Below, in pieces: positions 45,113-56,973 of a DNA stretch of 64,000 bases. The stretch spans positions 19,718,154 through 19,782,153 of the forward strand of contig CM068552.1 in assembly GCA_035048495.1 (NCBI GenBank), in the 5' to 3' direction. The notes beneath the pieces were generated by a model. That model was not told the origin of the DNA, did not search any database, and saw only the letters and a list, made by a program, of their open reading frames with translations. Origin of the DNA: Euptelea pleiosperma (Eukaryota; Streptophyta; Magnoliopsida; Ranunculales; Eupteleaceae). Made by a program: the position numbers and the translations under genes. Every line of letters starts with the position of its first letter. Positions within the stretch are counted from its first letter, which is position 1.

Positions 45113-45285
45113 TGTTGGTGTGTATCCTCCTCTTTCAGGAGGTCGTGGGATCAAACCCACGCAGGCAGGTTTCCTCCTTTGAGGGGTTGTGCCAAGAGTA
45201 GAAAACCCCTTAACCGGCAATGACCGGGTCCAAGCTTAGCCTGGCTATGTGACTACAAAAAAAAAAAAAAAAAAAAGAAGAAAAA
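45113..45285 (+). mobile_element. tRNA-derived SINE, 5'-truncated (copy B)
   Basis: It carries the part from GTTGGTGTGTATCCTCCTC through the box-B-like GGGATCAAACCC to a poly-A tail. The right TSD GAGCGTGAATAATA lies at 45286-45299. The first bases, including box A, are lost at the junction with the GC-rich segment. Confidence 0.65.
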
Positions 45286-46581
45286 GAGCGTGAATAATAT
45301 ATAGTCCCCGTTAACATATAGACTGTCTGATCAGTAGTGGACCCATGTAAGAGACCTCTTTGACAGAAATCACATTTTATATCTTGGGTTGGGTGGGATG
45401 GGACTCACTTTTGGTCTAGCAAATCTTCTAGGTGGGATTGAGAATTTGGAGACTTCAAATTGATAAGGATATTGTTCCCTTGAATAGTTGAAATGGTAGA
45501 GGCATATATGTTTTCCCTTAATTGATATCTTAAAGAGTCATTGACTTGCTGGTACCAATGTCTCTTAGAGGTGGGGCTGGCTCTACCTTAAAGCCATTAA
45601 GGCAGTCGTCTAAGGCCCCTTGGTGAGAGAAGGACCCTAGCCCAGGTCCCACTAACAACATGGATTTTTAGTCCACCCCTTGTTGAATATACAAACCAAA
45701 AATCAACCGGATTGATTATCTGATCTAGCCCTAGATTTTAGTACTTTTTAGGACATTATTATAGCTGTTGGATTCAAGCATGCTTTTTGGGTAGTAAATC
45801 CAATGGCTAGAAATCGTCAATCAAGCTGATTTTTAGTGTGTTTATCCACCAATAGGTGGGCTGAACATCCACGCGGTCTGAGGTGTCAAAATAGATGGCT
45901 CCATTTGGACCTGCTACGCACCTATACAAGAAACCACATGTACAGTGAAGAGATATTGGGTGCCACTCCATAAAACCTGACCCCCTAAAATCCAAAATAA
46001 TAGTTTCTTCCACTGTTTTTTTTTTAACTTCTTCCACAAACCTAAAAGTTCCAAAAAATAAAAAATAAAAAAAAATTAAATGCCCATCTAACATGCATGT
46101 AGTCGTGTACTGTGGAAAGAATATTAAAAGGATACCATTTTTTTTTTCTGAGTTGGTAGATGTAGTAATATCAAATAATTAATTTATGGAAAAAGATGTA
46201 ACAAGGTTATGCCTGAAACTTTTTCAAATGCAGAAGCACGGTTTTTGTTACTCACCACTGTCATCTCTGGGCCCACTGACCGCATGGATGTTTATCCCAC
46301 CCATTGGTGGATATACTAACCAAAAATCACCCCGATTGGTAATCTACAACCATTAGATTTTAGCACTTTTTAGCTCTTTTTTAAGGCATTTCTTATAGCC
46401 ATTGAATGCAACCATTTATTTTAGTACTAAAACCAACGGAATCATCAAACAGGCCGAATTTTGGTATGAATGTCGACCAAAGGGTGGGCTAAACATCCAT
46501 GCGGTCAGTGGGCTCAAATGGCAACGGTGACTACCAAAAAGGCCGCTTCCGCATTTGAAAAGATCTCAAATACCTGGAACG

Positions 46582-46614
<33 letters not shown>

Positions 46615-46990
46615 CTAAGAGAAAAAAAATTAGAATCCAATGGTCTCACAAAAGTTAGTTTATCTGAATAATATACATTTTTTTAGTGAAGCCTATGCTA
46701 GGAAGGCTGGAGCATCCAATCGATGGGGTCCTCTCTTGGGTCTACCCCAAATGAACAATCCTAACAATCCAATATATATATATGCTCTTTTGTAGTCCGT
46801 CCAATCAATAATTCAATGAATAAGTCTACTTATTTAATGGTTAGATCATTCGAATAAGATGGTTTTTTTTATTGATTGTACATTAGGATGCCCTTAGGAG
46901 CATTTTGTCATACAACTGGTTGTTGATATTTTTCATAAAATGGCGAATCTCAGGAGGAAAAATAATTTCTTATTAGCCATTAGAATCAAT
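45286..46990. repeat. Left arm of the inverted duplication
   Basis: It matches, inverted, 48690-52168: GATCAGTAGTGGACCCATG, GTGGGATTGAGAATTTGGAG, CAATGTCTCTTAGAGGTGGG, then the MITE at 46269-46514, a (CT)n run at 46582-46610 and CATAAAATGGCGAATCTCAG near 46935. The first 600 bp also match 62975-63565 directly. No gene. Confidence 0.7.
46269..46514. mobile_element. MITE, GACCGCATGGATGTTTAGCC family
   Basis: Ends GGGCCCACTGACCGCATGG and CCATGCGGTCAGTGGGCTC. The inverted counterpart in the other arm is 49323-49573. CACCAAAAATCA-type words sit inside each end. Confidence 0.6.
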
Positions 46991-47034
46991 GATGATTTAT
47001 TCAGGGAAGAAGAATAAGTTAAGTCAAATATAGT

Positions 47035-47480
47035 CTCCTTTACTCGAGGTTGTGTGAAGAAACATATAAATCTAGGCCTAAGTTAGACGGTATATCTTTT
47101 GATAAAATTGGGAAGGCATCTAACTTAGGATTCGAGAAAGCTTTTGATGAGGAAGAGGTAAGGAAGGCCATTTTTTGATTTATCATGTGATAAAGCATCA
47201 GGTCCCGATGGATTCACAATGGCGTTCAGTCAGGTGTATTGCGATATCATTAAAGGATGTGTGATGAAGGTTTTCGAGGATCTACATTTGAGAAAGTTTT
47301 TGGATTTCGGATGTAACCAAACTTTTATAGTTTTGATTCCCAAGACCAGAGGACAAAAGATAGTTATGATTTCAGACATTAATTTGGTAGGGAGTGTATA
47401 TAAGGTTGTCGATCGCACGCCTAAGTTCTAGCCTCCAGGATTAAGTTAATGATGAGTGAGATTATATCGAGTGAGCAATT
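47035..47480 (+). pseudogene. LINE reverse transcriptase N-terminal fragment
   Basis: The plus-strand reading gives RPKLDGISFDKIG, GFEKAFDEEEVRKAIF, DKASGPDGFTMAFSQVYCD, KVFEDLHLRKFLDFGCNQTF and VLIPKTRGQK, then INLVGSVYKVVDR, the start of an L1-type reverse transcriptase. A frameshift near 47180 and the loss of everything after the first RT motifs make it non-functional. Copies: 48035-48690 (minus) and 59880-60310 (plus). Confidence 0.7.
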
Positions 47481-47494
47481 ATTATTTTTAAAAT

Positions 47495-47753
47495 TTTTTC
47501 TTTAGATTAGCATCGATAACATTTAATTGACGGATGACAAAAAAATAACAATTATTATAACATAAAGTTCATGAGATGATATTTCTCTTGTGTAGATGGA
47601 TAGAAATTTCAATTCTGTTAGATGTCCAAACAGCTAAAATTAGAATTCATTGGGAATTTCAAGTAATTTCCACGGTGCAACCAAACACAAGAAATTTCAA
47701 TTCTTTGACTTCAATTTCTTAGAGATTAATTTTCAATTCCAAGAATTAATTGT
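47495..47753. other. Spacer at the centre of the inverted duplication
   Basis: No gene. It matches 60350-60650 (TTAGATTAGCATCGATAACA, AATTCATTGGGAATT). It ends abruptly at about 47754, where the inverted arm begins. Confidence 0.5.
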
Positions 47754-48034
47754 ACCCCACGAAATTATTTTTCCTCCTGAGATTCGCCATTTTATGAAAA
47801 AATATCAACAACCAATTGTATGACAAAATGCTCCTAACTGAGGATATGCCTAATGTACAATCAATAAAAAATATCATCTTATTGGACGGACAACAAACGA
47901 ACAATAAGGTTTCCGTTGAAGTACCCACATGGCACACTCTTAACTATTATCCCTTCTCGATCCTTTGAAGTACCCAGAGGGATAGCCATTTATTACAATC
48001 GAAAAATAGAGAGAACTGATACACTTTCTCATCC

Positions 48035-48690
48035 AATCATCCATTGAATCTAAAATCCATTCTTCCCAACAAGTAATCCAAAAACTCCCAGTTCGTATGG
48101 TCGTAGGCCTTTTCTATATCAATCTTTAAAACAATACCAGCCACTACAACGTCTTGAGTCAATGAGCTTATTGGCTATGAGCACCCTATTAAGAATTTTT
48201 CTCTCTCATAAAGGCTCCTTGCTCACCCGATATGATCTCACTCATCACTAACTTAATCTAAGAGGTTTGAACTTTGGCGCGCGATCGACGACCTTATATA
48301 CACTCCCTACCAAACTAATAGGTCTGAAATCAAAACTATCTTTTGTTCCTCTGGTCTTGGGAATCAAAACTATGAAAGTTTGGTTACACCCGAAATCCAA
48401 AAATTTCTCTAATGTAGATCCTCGAAAACCTTCATCATATGTCCTCTAATGATATCACAACACACACCTGACAGAACGACATTGCGAATCCATCGGGACC
48501 CGATGCTTTATCACCTAATATATAAAAAATGACCTTCCTCACCTCTTCCTCATCAAAACCTTTCTCGAATCCTAATTTAGACGCCTCGCCAATTTTATCA
48601 AAAAATATACCGTCTAACTTAGGCCTAGATTTATATGTTTCTTTACACAACCTCGAGTAAAGGAGACCATATTTGACCTAACTTCTTCTT
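48035..48690 (-). pseudogene. LINE reverse transcriptase fragment, inverted copy
   Basis: The minus-strand reading gives YKSRPKLDGIFFDKIGEASK, EEEVRKVIFYILGDKASGPD and FDFGCN/VLIPKT-like text. It extends further than the other copies, to [13 protein letters not shown], the RT motif that normally contains EKAYDHVNW. Stops and small indels disable it. Confidence 0.66.
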
Positions 48691-49149
48691 ATTCCATGAA
48701 TAAATCATCATTGATTCTAATGGCTAATAAGAAATTATTTCTCCTCCTGAGATTCGCCATTAATTTTATGAAAAAACTTTGCATTATATGTCACCCTCTT
48801 TCAGCCATCTCACCCTTACGAAAAAAATCAACAGTTATATGACCAAATTATGCTCCTAAGTGGGGTATGCCTAATGTACAATCAATAAAAAAAAAATCAT
48901 CTTATTCTAATGATCTAACCATTAAATAAGTAGACTTATTCCTTGGATTATTGATTGGACGGACAACAAAAGAACCTATATATATAAATATATTGGATAG
49001 TTAGGATTGTTCTTTTGGGCTAGACCCAAGAGAGGACCCCGTCAATTGGATGCTCCAGCCTTCCTAGCATAAGCTTCACTAAGAAAATGTATGTTATTCA
49101 GATAAACTAACTTTTGTGAGACCATTGGATTCTGATTTTCTTCTCTTAG

Positions 49150-49181
<32 letters not shown>

Positions 49182-49739
49182 GTTTGGGTGATGTTCTGGG
49201 TAAAAAGGTCATACTTTGCCTTTCACTTTTGTCGTATAAATTAAGGGTCATGATGTAACAAGGTATACCTGAGATCTTTTCAAATGCGGAAGCGGCATTT
49301 TTGGTAGTCACCGCTGCCATCTGGGCCCACTGACCGCATGGATGTTTAGCCCACCCTTTAGTAGACATTCATACAAAAAATCAGCTTGTTTGATGATTTG
49401 TAGCCGTTGGTTTTAGTACTAAAAACAATGGTTGCATTCAACGGTTATAAGAATGCCTTAAAAAAGAGATAAAAAGTACTAAAATATAATGGTTATAGAT
49501 TACCAATCAGGGTAATTGTTGGTGTGTATATCCACCAAGGGGTGGGATAAACATCCATGCGGTCAGTGGGCCCAGATGACAATGGTGAGTAACAAAAATT
49601 GTGCTTCTGGCAGTGGAAAAAGTTTCAGGCATACCTTGTTATTACTACATCTGCCAACTCAGAAATAAAAAAATGGTATGCTTTTAATACTCTCCACAGT
49701 ACACGACTACAAGCACGTTAGATGGGGCATTTAATTTAA

Positions 49740-49879
49740 TTTTTTTTTTTTTTTGTGGAAGACGTAAAAAACACGGAAATTTTCTTAAAGAGGACGCCCT
49801 TTGAAAGGGTGTCTCTCCCCGATAAAAAGTAAAACTGAAAAAGGCTGACAAACGCCCTTTTGAAAGGGCGCCCCATTGA
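49740..49879. repeat. CCCTTTGAAAGGGCG palindrome segment
   Basis: GACGCCCTTTGAAAGGGTGT and ACGCCCTTTTGAAAGGGCGC are two short palindromes separated by about 50 bp. Similar words occur in the foldback element at 1687-2343. The sequence resumes at 50230 (TTTTAAAGACGCCCTTT), so the MITE at 49880-50209 lies inside this element. Confidence 0.45.
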
Positions 49880-50209
49880 GGAGTAGAACTTGTCACGATA
49901 CAAGCCATGTGGCATACCCTTAGTGGACGCTGACCGTATGGATGTTTGGCCAGTCCCTCAGTGGACCTGTAAACCAAAAATCAGCTTGTTTAGTAATTTA
50001 TAACCTTTGGATCTTTGCACTCAAATAATGCTCAAATTCCTACGGTTAAAATCAACCCATTAAAATAACTTCAATCCAACACTTAAGAAACCACTGATCA
50101 TGTTTATTTTTGGTGTGTAGGTCCATCTAGTGATTGGCCAAACATCCATACGTTCAGCATCCACTAAGGGTGTGCCACGTGGCTCGTATTGTGGCCAAAG
50201 TTTTACTCC
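49880..50209. mobile_element. Full-length MITE, GGAGTARAACTT family
   Basis: Ends GGAGTAGAACTTGTCACG and its inverted counterpart ending AAGTTTTACTCC. The arms of about 100 bp contain TGGCAYACCCTTAGTGGA, GTATGGATGTTTGGCC and ACCAAAAATCA/AAC. No clear TSD. This copy defines the family seen in fragments at 26280, 41860, 42060, 43190 and 60740. Confidence 0.65.
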
Positions 50210-50469
50210 TCTATGGACAAACACCGTTTTAAAGACGCCCTTTAATTTTTATAGATATATTTAAAATTTTTTTCGTTTGAGAAATTTTCCTGTAAAAAAA
50301 ACCATAGTTGAAGAAACTATAATTTTGGATTTCAAGGGGACAGGTTTTATGGAGTGGCACCCAATATCTCTTCACTGTACAGGTGGTTACTATACGTGGC
50401 AGGTCCAAATGGGACCATCCATTTTGACACCTCAGAATCTCCCAGTTTCATTTGTCAATTTTTATTTAA

Positions 50470-51027
50470 AAAAAAAAAAAAAATGTTAATGGCTGTAATT
50501 GTAGGAGAAATGTAGGATAGATGGGTCGGGTATGCATGACTGCATAATGTGCATGGACAAACACACTATCCACGTGGCCAATCCAGAGGTTCACCTTTGG
50601 GATGGACGTAACTCGTAATGTAATTCCACATCAACCCTCCACATGGCAATAACTCTGCTTATGTAGAGAGGGGGTTTAAAGCGACACTACACCAAAACAT
50701 TTTCCCTTTTTTGTGATGTAGTTTTGGTTTTTCTTTTTTTTTTTTTTTTTTTTCAATTTGGTTGCAGCAATGATCATGATTAATATTCTAAGGATATTAA
50801 TCTTTTGTTCAATCGTTTTTTTTTTTAATAGAAAATTGAAAAGATTGGTACGGGGGACACCCATTTTTGACCGCCATTTTTGACACCCATTTTGGCGTTC
50901 CCACATAGTAGATGAATCAATGGTTGATGTTTGGTTTGGAGAACATACTGCAAGTTGCGACCCCAAATATTTAGGATAAAGCACAACTGAATAAGATTCA
51001 TGTTGCCGACCCCAAATATTTAAGATA
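50470..51027. other. Spacer inserted in the right arm
   Basis: No gene. Poly-A and poly-T runs at 50468-50482 and about 50736-50755. 50848-50935 is a left-end fragment of the 20578-type Mutator MITE (GACACCCATTTTGGCGTTCC). An AAATATTTAGGATAAAGC phrase near 50965 is repeated near 51017 just before the next MITE. Confidence 0.45.
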
Positions 51028-51204
51028 CAGTTGAGCTCAAAGGACCCCATTTGTGTGACCCCTCTCGGGAGTCGTGTGCTCAGCCGTGGACTCTGAGAAT
51101 CCAACGGAGGTTGATAGCGCTGAGCTGGCCTTCACTTTTTTGCCAGCACCCAACCACCGACTCCCAAGAGAGCTAACAAGAAGGTTGTCCTCGGAGCCTG
51201 AGCC
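51028..51204. mobile_element. Mutator-type MITE with 9-bp TSD
   Basis: Exact TSD TTTAAGATA (51019-51027, 51205-51213). The core GAATCCAACGGAGGTTGATA with GCGCTGAGCTGGCCTTCAC is the same as in 22892-23383. Short form of the family (177 bp). Confidence 0.66.
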
Positions 51205-51559
51205 TTTAAGATAAAGCGCTTTTGTGAAAGAAGATGACGACGATGTTCGACCTAATCAAAGAGGTGGGCCCATTGAGTTTGAATCGATGAACTTGTGGGC
51301 CATAGGGTGGTATGCTACATTGAGGAGGGTTCAATCTAGTACATTATATATTTCTTCTAGGCAAGGCCGTCTAGATACAAGTTGAGGCCTAAGGCGAAAA
51401 TTCTATACAAGGTCTTTTTTTATATTTAATATATTAATATATATGGTATTAATTAAAAAATTAAACTCTCTATATTATTAGAAATCTTTATATAAAAAAC
51501 TATTCTTAATAATCAAAAACTATAAAAAATTAATTAGATGGAGAGGACTCTCGTGGCCC

Positions 51560-51815
51560 TACATAGATCAATTTTTGGGCCCAATGACCGCATGGATGTT
51601 CAGCCCACCTATTAGTGGATAAACACACTAAAAATCAGCTTGATTGATGATTTCTAGCCATTGGATTTACTACCCAAAAAGCATGCTTGAATCCAACAGC
51701 TATAATAATGTCCTAAAAAGTACTAAAGTCTAGGGCTAGATCAGATAATAAATCAGGTTGATTTTTGGTTCAACAAGGGGTGGACTAAAAATCCATGTTG
51801 TTAGTGGGACCTGGG
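51560..51815. mobile_element. MITE, GACCGCATGGATGTTTAGCC family
   Basis: AATGACCGCATGGATGTTCA at the left and a diverged right end near CTAAAAATCCATGTTGTTAG. The counterparts are 45643-45882 and 63325-63535. It is part of the duplicated block. Confidence 0.5.
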
Positions 51816-52169
51816 CTAGGGTCCTTCTCTCACCAAGGGGCCTTAGATGACCGCCTTAATGGCCTTAAGTAGAGCCGGCCCCACCTCTAAGAGACATTGG
51901 TACCTGCAAGTCAATGACTCTTTAAGATATCAGTAACGGAAAACATATATGCCTCTACCATTTCAACTATTCAAGGGAACAATATCCTTATCAATTTGAA
52001 GTCTCCAAATTCTCAATCCCACCTAGAAGATTTGTTGGACCAAAAGTGAGTCCCATCCCACCCAACCCAAGATATAAAATGTGATTTCTGTAAAAGAGGT
52101 CTCTTACATGGGTCCACTACTGATCAGACAGTCTATACGTTAACGGGGACTATATATTATTCACGCTCG

Positions 52170-52378
52170 TTTTTTTTTTTTTTTTTTTTGTAGTCATCAT
52201 TGTGGGAGGGCCCCACGGAAGAAGCCAGGCTAAGCCTGGACCCGGTCATTGCCGGTTAAGGGGTTTTCTACTCCTGGCACAACCTCTCAAAGGAGGAAAC
52301 CTGCCTGCGTGGGTTTGATCCCATGACCTCCTGAAAGAGGAGGATACACACCAACCATCTGAGCTGCCTTGTTGGGTG
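52170..52378 (-). mobile_element. tRNA-derived SINE, complete (copy C)
   Basis: On the minus strand: head CACCCAACAAGGCAGCTCAG, box-A-like GCAGCTCAGATGG, box-B-like GGGATCAAACCC about 45 bases on, then a body with CCGGTTAAGG complement and GACTACAAAA, and a poly-A tail. The TSDs GAGCATGAATAGTA (52392-52379) and GAGCGTGAATAATA (52168-52155) match 12 of 14. About 205 bp, non-coding, Pol III-type promoter inferred. Confidence 0.75.
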
Positions 52379-52392
52379 TACTATTCATGCTC

Positions 52393-53215
52393 TTTTTCAA
52401 TGCCCTATTAGTGCCAAAATCTGGTTTGCTTGCCCTTTAACTATCAGATGTGAGGTGTGGACTGCTCAATAGGTGGAAACACGATTTTTTCTGTTTTTAT
52501 GGGTAATTAACTCAGCGCAGTCTGAACATGATAACTATGTCCATGTTCTGATGTGGCACCTTTAGCTCTTAGGGAATGATACGGTGCATGCGAATAGCCA
52601 TCGAAATTCACTTGATACTCTATCTATTATCCCTTCTTATATCGGTCGACCAGTTGAAAAACTAGAATGGCCCAAACGATCAACGTTTGGAAACTACCTT
52701 CTATTGGACTTTTAAAAATCAAAACAAATGCTAGCCGATTTGGATTTCATATTAGGTGATCCAACAAGGAAATGTCTTTTGGCATCTGGGATCAATTCCA
52801 TATCAAAATCACTAGAAGAAGCAAAAGTGCAAGCGATGAGATGGGGTCTTTAGGTGGTGGCTCAATTATGTAGGTCGGGCATTGTGGTGGAGTCAGAGCA
52901 ACGTTGCTGCTTTGCAGGATGGATCGTCTTCTCTTGGAAAACTTTTTATTGTTGTTGATATCTTAAACTTGGTTTCTTGTTTTTCTTCGTTGTAGTTTGT
53001 ATATACCCTTAGAGCCACCATGTCGTTACTCATACTATTGACGGACGGGCTTCTAGATTTTTGGGCCCACACATCTGACTTACCTCTATGGTTAGTATCT
53101 TTGGTGGCCCATGAGGGTAGTGCTAATCAAGAGTAAGTGTGGTTGTTTTTGTTGCCTGCTTGGTTTGCTTTTAGTTTAATGCAATGGGTTGATTACAAAA
53201 AAATAAAAAAATTGG
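52393..53215 (+). pseudogene. LINE 3' RNase H-like fragment, copy C
   Basis: Plus strand, the inverted equivalent of copies B and D. The VESDAK stretch is damaged (GTGGAGTCAGAGCAACG), followed by DGSSSLGKLFIVVDILNLVS-like reading and a region encoding ARATMSLL. It ends beside the LTR insertion at 53220. Confidence 0.6.
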
Positions 53216-54201
53216 GCGGCTCCCTATTGTGTTATGTAGAGACTGATGATGCTTGAAGCATTGTACATGAAGGCACAATTCCGTGGGTCTACTATACATG
53301 AAGGCACGATTCTGCAGGTCCAGCATGATATTCGCTCAAAAGTGCTTATTTTAAGCTATTATCCTTATAGCGATGTCGCATTCTCCTACGCAAAATTTGT
53401 CTTTTCATCGACTTTTCTACGTAAGAGTTTCTTCTATTGCATAGAACGCATTCTTTTGACGAAAATCGACTATTTGCATGAAATATACGCATTTCGGATA
53501 GTCCAGTATCAAGCCGTTTTAGTTGAATCTCATTACGTGCTTTTTCACTTGCAGGAGACCCTATCGGGCGATTCTTAAGGACTGGCGGGCCCACGATCAA
53601 CCATGGAAGCCTATCATCAAATCTTAAATAATCAAACAGGCTATGGGCCTAGTACGGGCTGAACAAGAGGACCTAGAGCTGGCCCAAATAACGAAGAGAG
53701 TAGGAGAGTCAATGACCAAGAGACGGACCAAAGCGTTTAAAGCCGCATGAATCAACAAGAAATGATGGTTTGCTCTATTAGTGAAGTGTGAGAAGGGACA
53801 CAATGAAGATCAGGGGGATCTAGATCCTCTGCCAGCTCATTTTTCCATATTTTTTGACATTTTCTCTCTCCTAACTCTGACCGACTCTTTCTCCTTGACC
53901 TATCAACATTTTCCATCAAATCCACCGTTCGATCGCCATCTGATCTATCTATCCTACGGATCCAACCATCCGATCGTGCCACTGATCATTCGATTGTCCA
54001 CCCTATCACTCAACCGATCTCCATTGCAAAATCTCAATCCCTAGGGCGCATTAGAGTGAAGAGAAGTGCCTCAAATGGTTGTGGCTGAGAGCGCATAGCA
54101 CGATCTTCGAGGAAAGAAAAATACATTTTTCTTTGTGTGTTTTCACGAGAAAAATGCAATTTTCTCCCCTGGCAGCCAAATGCATCCTAACCCACGGCCT
54201 C

Positions 54202-54775
54202 GCAAGAGGCCCATATCCATCTGGCTCATTAGCCCGCTTATCCTTGAGCCCATGCCCATGCTCACTTGCAACAGAAGAGAGAATCGGTCTCACTTGACTG
54301 ATTCTTCTCTCCCCCATCTCTCTCTGTCCTAATTAACATATTCCTAACCGTTGGATCTCTTTAGATCCAACGGTTTTCCTTCGAACAACAAATTCTCATT
54401 GCCTTTAAGAGGAGATCGTGGATCTCCTCTTAGGTTGGTTCCCTCCCCCTTCTCTTCATCTCTTTCTTCTTTCTTTCTCTTCTTCTTCACCCTTCTTCTC
54501 CGGCGAGCAACTCCGACGAGCTCACCATTAACGCCCTCGCAAGAGGCCCATATCCATCTGGCCCATTAGCCCGCTTATCCTTGAGCCCATGCCTATGCCC
54601 ATGCTCACTTGCAATAGAAGAGAGAATCGGTCTCACTTGATCGATTCTTCTCTCCCCCATCTCTCTCTATCCTAATTAACCTATTTCCAACTGTTGGATC
54701 TCTCTAGATCCAACGATTTTCCTTTGAACAACAAATTCTCCTTGCCTTTAAAGGTTGGTTCCCCCCCTTCCTAAT
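54202..54775 (+). repeat. Direct duplication within the gypsy LTR
   Basis: 54202-54446 and 54535-54760 are near copies (CTCGCAAGAGGCCCATATCC, GAGAGAATCGGTCTCACTTG, CCATCTCTCTCT, TTGGATCTCT(T/C)TAGATCCAACG). The last is an inverted pair of GGATCT/AGATCC. Offset about 333 bp. Confidence 0.75.
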
Positions 54776-55548
54776 TTCCTAACCTATTCTTCCCTCAACC
54801 CCACTCTCTATCTAAGCCTTCCCTCTTTCAACTCACTATCTAAGAAACTTGCCAAGTGGCAGGTCCAGCAACTCCTCAAAAAACCACCTACCAAAGAGCA
54901 CATCAACACTTTGCAATTGGGTAGATCTTTGGACTGGTGTGCCTCCTTCCACCGGCCAAGTAGTTGCAGCAACTCCTTCTTTCTCCACGGTCTTATAAGG
55001 GATTCAATCCCTCACCAGCCACCTCTCTTCTCCCATCTTCTTCTTTCTTCTCAACTCTGAGCAGCATTCAAGCTGCAACTCTTTTTCCAGGCGTCCATCC
55101 AACCACCACCAGCAAAGCTTCAACTAAATCGCCATTAACTCCAGCGAGGTTCAGTCAACTAGCACCTGTGGTACGTAGTCGTGCAAACAGGCCCCCTATC
55201 TTCTGCCCCCCTATCTTCTGATCTCTCACAGATCCGTGCTCCTCACGGTCTGGATCCCGGATGTTAGCCACCTCTCGGCCTTTTTCTTCTTCTTCTTCTT
55301 TCAACGCCTGCAGATCTGTCCTCTACCATTGTTTCCGGCAGGTCTGCAATAGATCTTCCTAGGCCGAGTTCCCCCTAATTCTCTTCTTCATCTGCTATAT
55401 CCCTCCACTTTCTACCCCACAACAGTGGACCCACAACCATTCTCCACCCCGTCCTCCATTAAAAACGACCTGCAACTCATTGTTGCAGGACCATTTTTCC
55501 ACTCCTTGCACCACCAATACTTGCTGTAACCAGCAGCAAGCAACAACT

Positions 55549-55600
55549 CATTCTCCTTCTCCTTCTTCTTCTTCTTCTTCTTCTTCTTCTTCTTCTTTAT
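55549..55600 (+). repeat. (CTT)n microsatellite in the LTR
   Basis: About a dozen CTT units with minor breaks. Both strands are open because of the triplet repeat, which explains the Ser-rich and Glu-rich frames there. The surrounding 54960-56420 is full of TTGCAGC / GTTGCTG words. Confidence 0.85.
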
Positions 55601-56959
55601 TTTCTTTAACGGAGTCGCAACCTGCAACTCCGGCCGGCGAACATTGGAGCAACCACCGCCCCAGTCCTCCCTTTGATGGTGGTTCTGCACCATCCACAAC
55701 AGTAGCCTTGCTGTCAACGAGTTGCAGCTCCGTTACAACAACCATTACATCTGTTGCTCCGCTCATCACAACCTGCTCTTCACATTTTGACCAGGTGCTC
55801 CTACTTTCCCAACGTTGCTGGTTGAACCAGCAACCCAAATGCACTAGCAGCAACACATCAAACCAGCAAGGGTGCACCGTCCATCATCTCCTTCACCTGC
55901 TGATGTAGCATCTGGCCGTGCACATCCAAAGAACCTCCACCTGCTGGTGTTTTTTTCTGTGAAAACAGTTGCAGATGCCAGCCTTCCATAGCCACCGCTA
56001 GTTGCTGGTATTGAGTTGCAGGTCAGTAACTTCACCGGAAAGACAATAGCAAGCGTCCACACCAGCCTGCAACAACCACCGTCATCCATCCTCCTTTTAG
56101 CACCCAGCTGTGAAGTACAGCAACCCTTGGGCGTCTCCATTACCTCCCATGCCTCTCACGGTCAGCAACTAAATGTGCATCTGCAATACTTTTGGGCCTG
56201 TTGAACCTCCTCAAACCGAGCTGCTTCAACCCTTCTTAAGCACAGTTGCTGCCAGCAACAACCAGCATCACTGTGGTCTTCACTACAACCACACCAGACC
56301 GTGAAAGTCCTCCCTGTGTGCACCACCCCCTATTGGTCTACAAGCCCAGCACCTTGCTGCCTCACCATCTCCACATGTGCGCAGTGCCCATCCACCAACA
56401 TTACTGTGCAAACTCCTCCATCTTTCCATTTCTATCATAAAGGTTTGATCTCTTCCTCTCTCTAGATCTAAAGCTTTTCTAATCTTTCTATCTCTAAATC
56501 TCTACCACTTTATTGCTTTCTCTCTCTAAGTTCTATAAATTCACTTTCTCTCCCTACCTAAATTTCAATCTTTCTCTCTCTATATCTCTCTTTCTAGCAT
56601 AATTCATTTATTGCATTCTAATTTTATTCAATTTCGATTTATTGTAATCAGGAATTTTCAATTATTAATGGTTATAATGTAATTTCTTATTTGATTAATG
56701 TTCCTTATGATTGCAGCATTTTCTTTCTCTAAAAATCTCTAAACATATTCACCATTCTCACCTCTTCCATAATTCTACAACATTTTCTTTTAATTTGTTC
56801 AACTATTTGCCCTAACCCCGATTGCGGACGATATCCGACACGAGCTGAGCCACTGTGCAAGTCTGCATTTTTGCAGGATTTAAAGTGAACCGGAATTACA
56901 AATATTGTTGAACTTTAGGGTTTCTGTAACCAACGACGAGGAAAAACTTTACTTTCAAA

Positions 56960-56973
56960 TGGCGCCGTTGCCG
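56960..56973 (+). promoter_or_regulatory. Gypsy primer-binding site
   Basis: TGGCGCCGTTGCCG, two bases after the LTR end, is where a tRNA would prime minus-strand synthesis. This motif marks the Athila/Tat/Ogre group. Confidence 0.75.

Larger units (their letters stand above)
47754..53219. repeat. Right arm of the inverted duplication
   Basis: Read in reverse it follows the left arm: a LINE RT fragment (48690-48035), the CTCAGGAGGAGAAATAATTT edge, an AG microsatellite (about 49154-49181), a MITE (49573-49323), CAGTACACGACTAC near 49700, the stretch with TGTACAGGTGGTT (50270-50460), 51550-52168, the SINE and the RNase H-like end. Extra insertions relative to the left arm: 49740-50270 and 50470-51540. 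Confidence 0.68.

Noticed and set aside
54351..56440. Long Ser-, Pro- and Glu-rich open frames on both strands
   Set aside because: They arise from the (CTT)n tract and TTGCAGC-type words of a gypsy LTR. Frames are open on both strands and lack domains.
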